This document shows positions 1-11,306 of a stretch of 64,000 nucleotides of DNA, piece by piece; position 1 is the stretch's first letter, and every line of letters begins with the position of its first letter. Both the position numbers and the translations under genes were made by a program. This DNA is from Bradyrhizobium sp. CB1650. Its GTDB lineage: Bacteria > Pseudomonadota > Alphaproteobacteria > Rhizobiales > Xanthobacteraceae. The notes under the pieces were generated by a model that saw only the letters and a list, made by a program, of their open reading frames with translations, made no database searches and was not told where the DNA came from. The stretch spans positions 8,461,501 to 8,525,500 of the forward strand of contig NZ_CP121695.1 in assembly GCF_029761915.1 (NCBI RefSeq), written 5' to 3'.

Positions 1-128
1 GAAGTATTGGAAAAATGGTTTCTTCAGTTCGTTCTTGCCCACCCTAGCACCTCGCCAAGCTGAAAATTCAGCCTTCGAAAAACCACGAGATCCCACGATC
101 CCGAATCCCAGTCGTGTGTTAGCGATGG

Positions 129-153
129 GGAACGTCTGCGGGACTAAACGATT
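129..153 (+). promoter_or_regulatory. Near-consensus EcfG-type promoter
   Basis: GGAAC at 129-133 and ATT at 151-153 are separated by exactly 17 nt; the family consensus is GGAAC-N16/17-CGTT, so the -10 has one mismatch. The inferred transcript start lies about 20 nt before the ATG at 179. Confidence 0.45.
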
Positions 154-178
154 CGTCTCAGCGTGGGAGAACCTTTCA

Positions 179-457
179 ATGCTGATGACCAAGCAGAGAC
201 GGCCGGCGATCCGCACCCTGCGCGGTTGGGCGATCAACGTGCTGAACGAAGCCGGCGCCATCCGGGAGTGCGAGGAGCACGGTTGGATGCAAGATCGCGC
301 CGATCCGCATGCACGAGAGCGCGCCTTCGATATGGCCCGTCAGGACCCGCCAGCAGACGTCTCCCCTCAAGCAGCGGAGGCCGCAATTCGCGACGTGCTG
401 GACTCGATTGGTGATAGCTGCCCAGAATGCGCCCCTGACGAGGAGGACCGACGCTAA
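179..457 (+). CDS. Conserved small hypothetical protein (92 aa)
   Basis: Unknown function. The frame stays open upstream to position 35, but the ATG at 179 has GGGAGA about 8 nt before it and a promoter-like GGAAC box at 129. The product is hydrophilic and acidic toward its end (SCPECAPDEEDRR), with no signal peptide or membrane segment. It starts TKQRRPAIRTLRGW and looks helical. The CPEC pair near the C-terminus could bind metal, but one such pair alone is weak evidence. It converges on the DUF3606-like gene that follows. Confidence 0.55.
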   Translation: MLMTKQRRPAIRTLRGWAINVLNEAGAIRECEEHGWMQDRADPHARERAFDMARQDPPADVSPQAAEAAIRDVLDSIGDSCPECAPDEEDRR

Positions 458-482
458 ACATCGACGCGAGCCCGTCTCCGAG

Positions 483-671
483 TCAGCGGCCTAGCCGTTT
501 CTCCACACGCTTGCGCGCGTTGCCGACCTTTTTGACGGCCTTTTTCACCGCCGGTGCCGACTTTCCGGTCTTCTTCGCCTCGTACCGAACTTCGTAGTCC
601 TGCCCGCCTGCCACCCGCGCCCGGTCCTGCTTTCGTCCGCGCGCCGTTTTGCTCTTCTTCGCTACCGCCAT
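483..671 (-). CDS. DUF3606-like small basic protein (62 aa)
   Basis: Small lysine-rich protein with the pattern YEVRYEAKKTGKSAPAVKKAV followed by KKVGNARKRVEKRLGR, resembling DUF3606-type proteins of rhizobia; function unknown. The start is fixed by AGGAGG six nt before the ATG at 671, although the frame extends to 692. An exact EcfG-type promoter lies at 699-723. The gene diverges from the ligase at 776. The basic character would fit DNA or ribosome association, but that is inference. Confidence 0.65.
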   Translation of the reverse strand: MAVAKKSKTARGRKQDRARVAGGQDYEVRYEAKKTGKSAPAVKKAVKKVGNARKRVEKRLGR

Positions 672-698
672 GGGTGCCTCCTGTTGTGACATCGAAGC

Positions 699-723
699 AA
701 CGCGACAAGGATTCGCAGGTTCC
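699..723 (-). promoter_or_regulatory. EcfG-type promoter of the DUF3606-like gene
   Basis: On the minus strand GGAAC (723-719), 17 nt, then GTT (701-699), preceded by C, an exact match to GGAAC-N16-CGTT. Its -35 abuts that of the divergent promoter at 724, giving the perfect palindrome GTTCCGGAAC at 719-728. Confidence 0.7.
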
Positions 724-748
724 GGAACGATTCGAACTGTGCCAATTT
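724..748 (+). promoter_or_regulatory. Near-consensus EcfG-type promoter of the ligase gene
   Basis: GGAAC at 724-728, 17 nt, TTT at 746-748 (consensus GTT). The predicted transcript start is about 20 nt before the GTG start of the ligase at 776, which supports that start. Confidence 0.45.
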
Positions 749-775
749 GAATCGGCTGTAGCGTGGAGTTCTTCA

Positions 776-1693
776 GTGGCGTTTCAGCGTCAAAAGCCGG
801 CGGCCATCGGCGTCAAGGCGCCCTTCCCCGGCTTCATCGAACCGGCCCTGGCCACCTCGATCGAAAAGGTGCCATCCGGAGAGCGGTGGATTCACGAAAT
901 CAAGTTCGACGGCTACCGTGTTCAGGTCCATCTGGCCAACGAGACGGCGAAGATCTTCACCCGGCGCGGCCACGATTGGACGCATCGCTTCAAGAAGGTC
1001 GCTCATGATGCCTGGCGGATCAAGGCGAACTCGGCGGTGGTGGAGGGCGAGATCGTGGTACCTGCCGCCGACGGCACGACCGACTTCTCGGTTCTGCAGA
1101 ACGAGCTCAAGGGCAAGTCGAAGAGCATCGTGCTCGTCGCGTTCGATCTGCTCTATCTGAACGGCCGAGATATCCGGAAGCTACCGCTCCTTCAGCGCAA
1201 AGCCGAACTCAAGAAGATTCTAAGCGGCACCGACATTCAGTTCAGCGAAAGCTTCGAGATAGACGGCCGCGAGATGTTCGCGCACGCCTGCAAGCTCGGC
1301 CTCGAAGGCGTCGTCTCGAAGGTCCGGGGCAGCGCCTATCCAACGGGACGCACGAATGATTGGGTCAAAAAGACCTGCGTACAGCGTGAGACGTTGACCA
1401 TTGCCGGCTTCGCACTCGATGGGACGAAGTGGGACGGCATCTACGTCGGCCGGCGCAAGGGCGACGATCTAGTCTACGCCGGCAAAGTCGACCACGGCTT
1501 CGACAAGGTCTCGGCCGCAGATCTGCAGAAACGGCTTAAACCCCTCCGAAAGACCCAACCATATACCAAGCGCATCGGTCACAAGGGCATCTGGGTCGAA
1601 CCCAAGCTTCTGGCCGAGATCGAGTATCGCGCGAAGTCGGCCGAGGGAAAGGTTCGCCACCCCTTCTTCCGGGGCCTGCGGGAGGACCTGTGA
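776..1693 (+). CDS. ligD: ATP-dependent DNA ligase, LigD ligase-domain type (305 aa)
   Basis: Stand-alone ligase domain of the LigD family, which seals nicks and double-strand breaks with Ku in bacterial non-homologous end joining. Motif I is EIKFDGYR with catalytic Lys43; then VVEGEIV (motif III), EGVVSKV (motif IV) and a C-terminal OB fold ending HPFFRGLREDL. There is no polymerase or nuclease domain. The open frame reaches back to 554, but that part reads antisense to the neighbour. The GTG at 776 (VAFQRQK) has GGAG upstream and follows a promoter-like site. Motif V is WVKKTC, less lysine-rich than usual. Its stop overlaps the start of a decayed small gene. Confidence 0.85.
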   Translation: MAFQRQKPAAIGVKAPFPGFIEPALATSIEKVPSGERWIHEIKFDGYRVQVHLANETAKIFTRRGHDWTHRFKKVAHDAWRIKANSAVVEGEIVVPAADGTTDFSVLQNELKGKSKSIVLVAFDLLYLNGRDIRKLPLLQRKAELKKILSGTDIQFSESFEIDGREMFAHACKLGLEGVVSKVRGSAYPTGRTNDWVKKTCVQRETLTIAGFALDGTKWDGIYVGRRKGDDLVYAGKVDHGFDKVSAADLQKRLKPLRKTQPYTKRIGHKGIWVEPKLLAEIEYRAKSAEGKVRHPFFRGLREDL

Positions 1694-1858
1694 TGGATGC
1701 GTTCGATCGCTTCTGGCAGTGGGCGAACAAGCCCCCGAAAGTCCGCTGACGATTCCGGCCGAGCTGCATCAAGCGGTCTGGAGCTCGCTCCCGAGGACCG
1801 AGGGGACCGCACCACGGTGAACCGAGCCGCAGCGCGCGCACCAGACCCCGAACGATAA
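1693..1858 (+). pseudogene. Frameshifted remnant of a DRFWQWA small protein
   Basis: An ATG overlapping the ligase stop opens MDAFDRFWQWANKP and stops at 1749. The other frames continue LTIPAELHQAV and then PEDRGDRTTVNRAAA up to the TAA at 1856, so an originally continuous small protein has been broken by two indels. A second remnant of the same protein lies at 34918. Function unknown. Confidence 0.5.
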
Positions 1859-1917
1859 TCGCTTGACGGCAACCCTTTGCCTTCCCTCGGTGCCGCCGAG
1901 CAAGAACTGCCAAGAAA

Positions 1918-2535
1918 CTAACTCCGCGCACGCTGCAGCGCAGCTTCCAATCGCTCCCTCTCCTTATTCCAGCGATCGTCTTCGGTTTGCGATCTCTTCG
2001 CGAGAGCCTCAACCTCGGCCTGGATGGCGGCAGCCCGCTTCGCGTGCTCCTGCTCCGCCTTGTCCAGCGCAGCCTGCGCCTTGTCGACCGCCTGCTGACG
2101 GCGCTCACGTTCTCTCTGCCTGGCGGCCTCCTCCCTCGCCCGTTCACTCTCCCGGCGCATCTCCTCCCGTTGGTAGGCAAGCGCAGCCTTCCGCTCGGCC
2201 GTCTTGTCGACGGGACGTGAGGAAGGCTTCTTCGCAATTTGGCCCTTCGATTTGCGCGAGGCGTTCGTCGATCTTCTGTCCTCGCCGAGATCGGAGGGCA
2301 GTTCGGCTTGCTCGCTGAAGGATCGGTTGGATCCGACCGGGCGCCTGAGAACGACGCCCGGCTTCTTCATGGCCGCAGCGATGACGTCCGGATCGTCGCT
2401 TTCCTTCGCCGCGCCCTGGTGGAAGAGATTGCTGTTGGCGCCCCAGGCTTCGAGGGCCGCCTTCATGGAAGGAGCGGCGATCGCCAGATCGAAGAAGCCC
2501 AGCGAAGTCTGAAAGGTTTTCAGTTTTCTCGCCAT
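1918..2535 (-). CDS. TolA-like coiled-coil protein (205 aa)
   Basis: Intact member of a family found twice in this window. Residues 1-75 form a conserved head (MARKLKTFQTSLGFFDLAIA, then DDPDVIAAAMKKPGVVLRRP). Residues 110-205 are a charged coiled coil rich in E, R, A and Q, which is why relatives are often named TolA-like. There is no signal peptide or membrane anchor, so a true TolA role is unlikely. The second copy (24209-24801) is frameshifted. There it lies directly divergent from a ligase; here an IS21 element separates it from the matching ligase copy. A link to DNA repair is inferred from this repeated pairing only. Confidence 0.7.
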   Translation of the reverse strand: MARKLKTFQTSLGFFDLAIAAPSMKAALEAWGANSNLFHQGAAKESDDPDVIAAAMKKPGVVLRRPVGSNRSFSEQAELPSDLGEDRRSTNASRKSKGQIAKKPSSRPVDKTAERKAALAYQREEMRRESERAREEAARQRERERRQQAVDKAQAALDKAEQEHAKRAAAIQAEVEALAKRSQTEDDRWNKERERLEAALQRARS

Positions 2536-2656
2536 CGGTCTGATCCGCCCTCCTTAATCGAACGTCAACGTCGCATGCCACGGAGCCTGCGGAACACGAC
2601 GCGGCCCCGAATGCGGCGCGGCGATCAAGGTGAGACGTCAGCGACAAACAGGATGA

Positions 2657-5151
<2,495 letters not shown>

Positions 5152-5175
<24 letters not shown>

Positions 5176-5266
5176 TTGTCGCGCAGCGTCAATCAAACCT
5201 TGCCAAACCCGCGGCCAGCGTCAATTATCTCCTGACTCGGCCGCCTCGTCTCATCTTGATTGACGC
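5152..5266. repeat. Four ATTGACGC/GCGTCAAT copies at the IS21 right end
   Basis: Exact octamers at 5152-5159 (plus), 5186-5193 (inverted), 5218-5225 (inverted) and 5259-5266 (plus). Spacings are roughly 30-40 nt, the pattern expected for transposase-binding sites. The first lies within the istB 3' end. Confidence 0.6.
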
Positions 5267-5365
5267 GCCGCTCTCATCCTGTCTGTCGCGCCATACCCGA
5301 AGCGTTCCCTAATCCTTGAAGGACGTCCATGCATTTCGCAACGTGCTCTTAAGGATTGGCCTCGA

Positions 5366-6313
5366 ATGAGCCGGACGTCGACCCTGCCCAAGCGCCTGCA
5401 GCCGATGCTCGCTACGCTCACCGACGCGCCGTTCGACGATCCCGGCTGGGTTTTCGAGGACAAGTATGACGGCTTCCGGATGATCGCCGAAATCCGGCGA
5501 GGCAAGGTTGCGCTCTACAGCCGAAATGGCAAGATCATCAGCCGCAGCTATATCGAGGTCGCCAAAGCGCTGGAGGGCGTGAAGGGCGATGCCGTGATCG
5601 ACGGGGAGCTCGTCGCGATCGGAAAGGACGGCGTCTCGCATTTCCAGTTGCTTCAAAACGCGCTGCGCCATGAGGCGAAACTCCTGTATTGCGCCTTCGA
5701 CCTCATGTTCGCAGACGGTGAGGACCTGCGTGCGCTGCCGCTCCTCGAGCGCAAGAAGCGGCTCAAGGCCATCCTTCCGCGCCACAAGCTCGTCGCGTTC
5801 AGCAACCACCGCAAAGGCAAGGGAACGAAGTTCTTCGCAGATGCCGAGCGGAGACATCTCGAAGGCATCATGGCCAAGCGCGCCGATAGCCCGTACGCGT
5901 CCGGACGCCGGACCGCCGATTGACTGAAGGTGAAGACCGCGCAGCGGCAGGAGGTCGTGATCGCCGGCTTCACGGCGCCGAGGCGAACCCGGCCTTTCTT
6001 CGGCGCTCTCGTCCTCGCGGTACGCGAAGGGGATGCATGGCGGTACATAGGCCACGTTGGCACCGGGTTCAGCCACCAAGTTCTCGAAGAGCTTCACGGC
6101 AAGCTCATGAAGCTCAAAACCGCCAAGTCACCGTTCCCTGCCAAGGTGAAGGATGAGCAGGTCACGACCTGGGTGCGTCCTGCGTTGGTCGCAGAAGTGA
6201 AGTTCGCGGAGTGGACCAGCAACGGCGAGCTGCGCCAGCCGGTCTATCTCGGGCTGCGGTCCGACAAAAACGCGAAGGACGTCGTACGCGAAAAGAAGTG
6301 GTCGCGAAAATAG
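5366..6313 (+). pseudogene. LigD-type ligase broken by a TGA in motif V
   Basis: The same length (316 codons including the stop) as the intact paralogue at 24919 and highly similar: MSRTSTLPKRLQPM start, catalytic EDKYDG (Lys33), then VIDGELV. Codon 186 is TGA at 5921 where the paralogue has TGG in DWLKIK (motif V). The frame then continues intact to SRK at 6313. The 185-aa product would keep the nucleotidyl-transfer lysine but lose motif V and the OB fold, so it should not ligate. The IS21 lies just upstream and the paralogue's promoter-like site is absent here. A sequencing error at one base cannot be excluded. Confidence 0.8.
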
Positions 6314-6340
6314 CGCCGCCGAGACGAAGCGTAGACCTGT

Positions 6341-7165
6341 TCAGCCGGCGTCGCGCTCGGATGCCGAAGGCCATGGCGGTAAGGGCGGCAACCCGAGAGC
6401 CTTACGTACCGGTCCGAACGACCGCCGGTGAGCTGCGCATGCGCCGAGTCTGGCGAGCGCTTCATAATGAGCCGGCACCGGGTAGCCCTTGTGATCCGCG
6501 AAGCCATAGCCGGGGTGTCGCACGTCGAGCGTCCGCATGACCCTGTCGCGCTCGACTTTCGCGAGGATGGAGGCGGCCGCGATGCTGGCGGACTTGGCGT
6601 CGCCTTTGATGATGGCCTGCTGAGGAATATCGATTTCCTTCAACCGCTTCGCATCGATCAGCAAGTGCTGCGGCGTCAAGCCTAGCCCCCGGACCGCACG
6701 CTCCATAGCCTGAATGCCCGCCCAATAGATGTTGATCGCGTCGATCTCCTCGACCTCGACGAACGCCACAGACCAACACTCCGCCTTTTCCTTGATCTCC
6801 TGCGCGAGTTCTTCGCGAGCCGCGGCGTCGAGTTTTTTCGAGTCGTCGATTCCGACTATCCGCGTGCCCGGTTTCAGGATCACGGCGCCAGCGGAGACCG
6901 GCCCGGCGAGAGGGCTCATTCCGGCCTCATCCACGCCTGCCACGGCATGATGGCCTGTTTCCCAGAGAGAGGTCTCGAAGCGGAGCATCTTGCGAAGGCG
7001 CTGCCCTTCCGACCTATTTTCGAAGCGGCGTTTATCGATTGAAGCCAGGATGGCACGCGCTCCGGCGCGGGTGTCGGCCCGCAAGATCAGCTCGACGCTG
7101 GCCTCGAGCGGTCTTTTCTCGACGACATAGCGCTGACGCAATACATCGAGTGAGTACTGGGACAT
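6341..7165 (-). CDS. rnhB: Ribonuclease HII with N-terminal extension (274 aa)
   Basis: Cleaves RNA in RNA-DNA hybrids and single ribonucleotides in DNA. The signature is AGVDEAGMSPLAGPV with Asp79 and Glu80; LLIDAKRL (Asp171) and KGDAKSASIAAASILAKVERD (Asp189) supply the other metal ligands, and GYGFADHKGYPVPAHYEAL closes the fold. About 70 residues precede the catalytic domain, as in some RNase HII enzymes. Gly-Met-Ser replaces the common Gly-Arg-Gly after DEAG, so this is probably a divergent or second rnhB in the genome (inference). It lies between ligase remnants and Ku. Confidence 0.88.
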   Translation of the reverse strand: MSQYSLDVLRQRYVVEKRPLEASVELILRADTRAGARAILASIDKRRFENRSEGQRLRKMLRFETSLWETGHHAVAGVDEAGMSPLAGPVSAGAVILKPGTRIVGIDDSKKLDAAAREELAQEIKEKAECWSVAFVEVEEIDAINIYWAGIQAMERAVRGLGLTPQHLLIDAKRLKEIDIPQQAIIKGDAKSASIAAASILAKVERDRVMRTLDVRHPGYGFADHKGYPVPAHYEALARLGACAAHRRSFGPVRKALGLPPLPPWPSASERDAG

Positions 7166-7502
7166 TACGGCCTTCGTGAAGATTGACTGTGGGGGAGCAT
7201 GTCAGTGAACTTTATGGCGATTGTCTGAAGAGCTATACCGCCTCACCGACCGCGCAACGCCCTCTCAAAAGGAACCCGGCCAGCTCTCCCGCGCGGGTTC
7301 GGCCTCCATTTCCTCGCTATATTGTCGCTCGCCCGCTCGGTAGAAGGACCCGTGCACAGTCGCCGCCCCGAGTAGATCGGGGCCGGCATGGCCGCAAACA
7401 AGGTAACGGCGGTACGCTTGGGGCTGGGGAGGCAAATCGACAGTCCGCGACTATCTAACCGCTGCTCCCATTTGGCGGACTTTTCTTCCCTCAGTCGCTA
7501 CC
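7166..7502. other. Intergenic, nothing recognised
   Basis: No convincing gene, RNA or repeat was seen; short overlapping frames lack ribosome binding sites and recognisable motifs. Confidence 0.4.
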
Positions 7503-7919
7503 TCAAGACCCGTTTTCTCTTGCCCGTTCGCGCGCCTCGCGCCGACGTTCACGTCTTTCGCGCCGTCGCTTGGCACGATCGGCGGGCTGCCGCAGCGGAG
7601 GAACAGGCGCCGGCGAGGTCGCACTCGTCTCCAGAACTGGAGGCGCCTCGGCGCTTTCCAAGGCCGTTGGCCGCGCTTCCATCAATTCGAGCAACGCCCG
7701 TCCTTTGGACGTGATCTTCCATCCTCCGCTTATCCGTTCGACCAGTCCTTGTGAGAAGATGTCGAGGTCGGGCACTCTCGCCGCGAGGCGCCTGGTCCGG
7801 TCCGCCCAGTCGCGGCCACTCGTTGCTAGGATGGCCATATCCCTCTTGAGGTCCTCCATCACGGGAAAGCCGTCCGGATAAGCTACCATAATCTTCAGGA
7901 CGGTGACTTGAAAGTTCAC
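7503..7919 (-). CDS. Conserved hypothetical protein, winged-helix-like head (138 aa)
   Basis: The N-terminal part (VNFQVTVLKIMVAYPDGFPV, then LVERISGGWKITSKGRALLEL) looks like a small winged-helix fold. A proline-rich linker and a very basic tail (AKRRRERRERRREARERAREN) follow. The frame opens at 7976, but that start would overlap the upstream gene; a GTG at 7919 leaves a 13-nt gap and starts exactly at the conserved part. It is probably co-transcribed with 7933-8133. Nucleic acid binding is a guess from charge and fold. Confidence 0.6.
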   Translation of the reverse strand: MNFQVTVLKIMVAYPDGFPVMEDLKRDMAILATSGRDWADRTRRLAARVPDLDIFSQGLVERISGGWKITSKGRALLELMEARPTALESAEAPPVLETSATSPAPVPPLRQPADRAKRRRERRERRREARERARENGS

Positions 7920-7932
7920 GCCCGCCCCGCGA

Positions 7933-8133
7933 TCAGCGCCACATCGTCGGCGCGTGCGAGAGAGCGTCGCGACCAATCTGTTTGAGACCTTCGGGAGAAA
8001 TCTCGCCTCTCGTCGCAGCCTCTAGGATTTTCGACGCGACGTGGGTACGTGCCCCGATCTCGCGGTGCGAGACGCTTTCACAGACTTCATCGAAAACCGC
8101 GCGCAAAAGCGCGGTGGTTGCCGTGTCGAACAT
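7933..8133 (-). CDS. Conserved small hypothetical protein (66 aa)
   Basis: Starts MFDTATTALLRAVFDEVCES, then ISEVSHREIGA-like helices and GEISPEGLKQIGRDAL. The ATG at 8133 follows a G-rich ribosome binding stretch; the frame extends to 8277 without support. Mostly helical and soluble; function unknown. First gene of a likely two-gene unit with 7503-7919. Confidence 0.55.
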   Translation of the reverse strand: MFDTATTALLRAVFDEVCESVSHREIGARTHVASKILEAATRGEISPEGLKQIGRDALSHAPTMWR

Positions 8134-8573
8134 AAGCTGCCCCCCTAAGGGAAAATCTAATCCTAGCGCGGTTTCGCCCGCTTGGGGATTCAAGCATGTT
8201 AAACTTTGCGGACGGTGCACTGCACCCATAGCTGCGTCTCGCCCCCAATGGATCGCCTCTCTGGCCGAAGCCCCCAAAACCGAACTGATTAGGCTGAAAG
8301 ACTATGCTGCCCAAACACTCTCCCCAGGGCAAATCACGCAACTTGATAAACTTCCGCAGTGGCGCGGCCAGCGGCGCGCAAAGTGTCCCCCTCATTTCAA
8401 ATCGCGAGGTCGACGGCTCTATGCGCCGTTGGTTCGGCCTCGCGGCTGTCGCCTTTCTGCCGGTCAGCGCGATAGTCTCACGCGACCTCGTCGAGATGGG
8501 ATTTACCATCCGCCAGAGCCTGCGCGGATGACGAAGGGGTGACCGTCTGGCGTGACCGGGGCTTCACGATAGG
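8134..8573. other. Intergenic, nothing recognised
   Basis: About 440 nt between Ku and the small gene. Short frames on both strands (for example MRRWFGLAAVAFLPVSAIVS near 8420) lack a clear ribosome binding site or known relatives. Confidence 0.35.
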
Positions 8574-9506
8574 CTAGGCCGACTTTCGCTGCGGCTTTGC
8601 GGCGGGCTTTTTCGCCGCGCTCTCCTTCGCCGTTTTTTTGCCGGTGATCGGCATCAGCATTTCCTTCTGCCCGGCCGCCGCCTTGCGCGGCTTCTTGGCT
8701 GTCTTCTTCGGCGCCTCTGTCGGGCCCGTCGCGTCTCGTCCGATGCTCTTGCGCAGCGCGTCCATCAGGTCCACGACGTTCTCACCTCGAGGACGCGCTT
8801 TCGCGGCGATGGGTTTGCCGGCGCGCTTCTGATTAATGAGATCGATGAGGGCGGTTTCGTACTGGTCTTCGAACTTGTCCGGCTCGAAATGGCCCGCCTT
8901 CTGATTGACGATGTGCTTGGCGAGATCAAGCATGTCCTTGGTGACTTTGACGTCCTGGATATCGTCGAAATACTCCTCCGCGGAACGGACTTCATAGGGA
9001 TAGCGCAGGAGCGTTCCCATCAGCCCCTTGTCAAGCGGCTCGAGCGCGATGATGTGCTCGCGATTGGTCAGCACCACACGGCCGATCGCGACCTTGTTCA
9101 TCTCGCGGATGGTTTCCCGAATGACGGCGAAGGCATCGTGCCCGACTTTACCGTCGGGACGCAGGTAATAGGGGCGAATGAGATATCGCGGATCGATCTC
9201 GCTGCGGTCGACGAACTCATCGATCTCGATAGTTCGCGTCGACTCCAGCGCGACGTTCTCGAGCTCCTCCTTGGTCACCTCGATGAAGGTATCGGTATCA
9301 ACCTTGTAGCCCTTGATGATGTCCTCGTTGCCGACCTCCTCGCCGGTGTTGGCGTCGACCTTGGCGTACTTGATCCGATGGCCGGTCTTTCGGTTCAGCT
9401 GGTTGAACGAGACTTTTTCGGATTCCGACGTGGCCGGATAAAGCGCGACCGGACAGGTGACGAGGGACAGACGAAGGAAACCTTTCCAGTTGGCGCGGGG
9501 GGCCAT
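8574..9506 (-). CDS. ku: Ku DNA end-binding protein (310 aa)
   Basis: Homodimeric ring that binds double-strand ends and recruits LigD in bacterial NHEJ. The core (MAPRANWKGFLRLSLVTCPV, RYLIRPYYL, DNA-bridging segment and GHFEPDKFEDQYETALIDLI) covers residues 1-230. An Ala/Lys-rich tail (KKTAKKPRKAAAGQKEM to the end) is typical of Ku in this group and binds DNA. Length is normal. The upstream GGAAC at 9563-9559 is followed by CTT at the right distance, only a weak EcfG match. Context: ligase genes on both sides. Confidence 0.93.
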   Translation of the reverse strand: MAPRANWKGFLRLSLVTCPVALYPATSESEKVSFNQLNRKTGHRIKYAKVDANTGEEVGNEDIIKGYKVDTDTFIEVTKEELENVALESTRTIEIDEFVDRSEIDPRYLIRPYYLRPDGKVGHDAFAVIRETIREMNKVAIGRVVLTNREHIIALEPLDKGLMGTLLRYPYEVRSAEEYFDDIQDVKVTKDMLDLAKHIVNQKAGHFEPDKFEDQYETALIDLINQKRAGKPIAAKARPRGENVVDLMDALRKSIGRDATGPTEAPKKTAKKPRKAAAGQKEMLMPITGKKTAKESAAKKPAAKPQRKSA

Positions 9507-9756
9507 CGCGGGGGAACTCCACTACTGATGCCGGATTCAAGACGAACGGCTTGCCTTGGTTCCGACATCGCGACCCGTCCTGGCAGGTGCTTGCACTGAT
9601 CGATAGTATCCGTCGTTTAATGGTCAGGTACCCGACATAGCTCACCGCCGCGCGAACTCCTTGAAGCGCTAAGGCGGAGGGTGTAGCTGCTTGGCATTGG
9701 ACGCAGGCATCACCGAATAAGGCTCCAACCTCGTCTTCAGCAGTGAAAGAGAAAGT

Positions 9757-10992
9757 TTATGACGCAAAGGATCGTAAGCTCCACTCCTTCAGTACTAACA
9801 ATATTGGCTCGTCGGGTAGCCGCTGAATCTCGTCGTGTGGTGAAATTGCAAGGGGATCGATCTCTAATGCAGCCTTCAGAAAAAAACCAGCGAGCATAGG
9901 CTGGCCAACGTTTCGAAAGCAAAGCCCCGCCATGTAACGACTAATTGCACTTGCGGGAGGGCCTAGCAGGGCTGCCGAGGCGTAGGCCTCCGCTGCTTCC
10001 GAATACTCGCCCCGGCGCAGCCGCACTTGTCCAAGTTCGCACCAAGCCCTAGAATCGCACGGATCAAGTTCAATGACCCGAAATGCACGCGCCAGCGCGA
10101 GGTTCAAATCTCCGAGCCAGAGCGCCTCTTTTGTGCGGCTTTCCAAGACGGGATGAAGATTCTCCAAGTAGATTAGTTCCTCTGCAGCATTGGTTGGTTG
10201 CATCGCAATTGCATGGCGCTCTGAATCATTCATGATGCGGATGACTTCTTTACGATCGCCCTGGCGCTGAGGAATAAATGCGGCCGCGCGATAGAATCGA
10301 CTCAGTAAAAGGTCGCGCTGCAATTGATTGCTCTTGACTATTACATTGTGTAGCACCCTTTCTGATCGGTCTCGCCAGGTCACAAGCTCCTTTATGGGAG
10401 AGCCTACTTTCGCTTTGTGTACTAATATTTTAACAGCTGCGTTGAAACACGCAGGATGTTCAGTGGGTGCAGACGCAACTATTTGCTCGAATTCGGAAAG
10501 GTCCGCCCCGTGATATTGGGCAACTCGGTCGCGCAAGCCTAGGACGTACCGCGCCGAAGCTCCCCAATATGCAAGCTCGATGTCATCAGAATCGGCTGCA
10601 ATTCTACTGTCGGAGCGCTTTGGTATGTGGTTGGCCACGACTTTATAGAAGGAGAGTGCATGAAGAAGTAGTACTAGACGACATCGATGATCGGCCGAAA
10701 GTTCAGACCATTTAGCAAGTCCGTCGCAGATTGCGCTCCATCGAGCATTAAAGAACTTTAGCGGTAATTTTCGTGGATCATCCACCGCATACTCCGATCG
10801 ATCTATCTCCTTTAAAAATTGGTCTCGAAATGCAGCAGGCAAAGTTCGTTGCAAAACGAACCTTGGACCATATGTATTAGTAAACGCGGTCCAGTACTGC
10901 TCGAGACCCCGTGCATATAGTGGCCCGCGGGTACAAGGTAGTAGGTCGATGAAGGGTCTTAAGAGTATCTCTGCGATCGAAACACTTTGCAT
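9757..10992 (-). CDS. TPR-containing protein of unknown function (411 aa)
   Basis: No enzyme motif found. About residues 285-385 contain tetratricopeptide-type helices (LALARAFRVIELDPCDSRAW, then GEYSEAAEAYASAAL and AGFFLKAALEIDP). The first 250 residues are unfamiliar and mostly helical. There is no signal peptide. The base composition is richer in A+T than the repair genes around it, as for the next two genes, suggesting the 9.7-15.1 kb block was acquired together. It might serve as a partner of the large TPR regulator upstream (inference from proximity). Confidence 0.65.
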   Translation of the reverse strand: MQSVSIAEILLRPFIDLLPCTRGPLYARGLEQYWTAFTNTYGPRFVLQRTLPAAFRDQFLKEIDRSEYAVDDPRKLPLKFFNARWSAICDGLAKWSELSADHRCRLVLLLHALSFYKVVANHIPKRSDSRIAADSDDIELAYWGASARYVLGLRDRVAQYHGADLSEFEQIVASAPTEHPACFNAAVKILVHKAKVGSPIKELVTWRDRSERVLHNVIVKSNQLQRDLLLSRFYRAAAFIPQRQGDRKEVIRIMNDSERHAIAMQPTNAAEELIYLENLHPVLESRTKEALWLGDLNLALARAFRVIELDPCDSRAWCELGQVRLRRGEYSEAAEAYASAALLGPPASAISRYMAGLCFRNVGQPMLAGFFLKAALEIDPLAISPHDEIQRLPDEPILLVLKEWSLRSFAS

Positions 10993-11306
10993 ATGTGATT
11001 TGGTTCGTTGAGGACGAGACGCGAAACAATTCGCCCGGTGACCGAGACGCTAAGTCGAGACCGCGCCAGCCCGAGCATCCGAATGGTTGACAGGCGATCG
11101 CCAGGTCAGCAACCGCCGCAATCATCGTCGGCTGTGCTTCAACTTGCCTTTAGATCCAGCCCGCGACCCAGGTTGATCGCGCACCAGAAGCAGCCTGCCG
11201 ACAACTAACGAACTCGCGGTGCAAGGGCGCGGCCTTTGGTGGTCAGGAAATCTCGCTAAGGTGGAGCGCTTGCATGCGCACACAGCAACAATTCACGTTC
11301 AGACCG
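10993..11306. other. Intergenic, nothing recognised
   Basis: Roughly 310 nt between two minus-strand genes; no promoter, hairpin or gene could be supported. Confidence 0.35.

Noticed and set aside
554..775. N-terminal extension of the first ligase
   Set aside because: It reads antisense to the DUF3606-like gene and its promoter; conserved ligase sequence begins after the GTG at 776.
8304..8531. 75-codon plus-strand frame upstream of Ku
   Set aside because: No ribosome binding site, no recognisable motif and competing frames on both strands.
9539..9563. EcfG promoter for ku
   Set aside because: GGAAC is present but the -10 is CTT; too weak to call, and the same holds for the site before topoisomerase IB.
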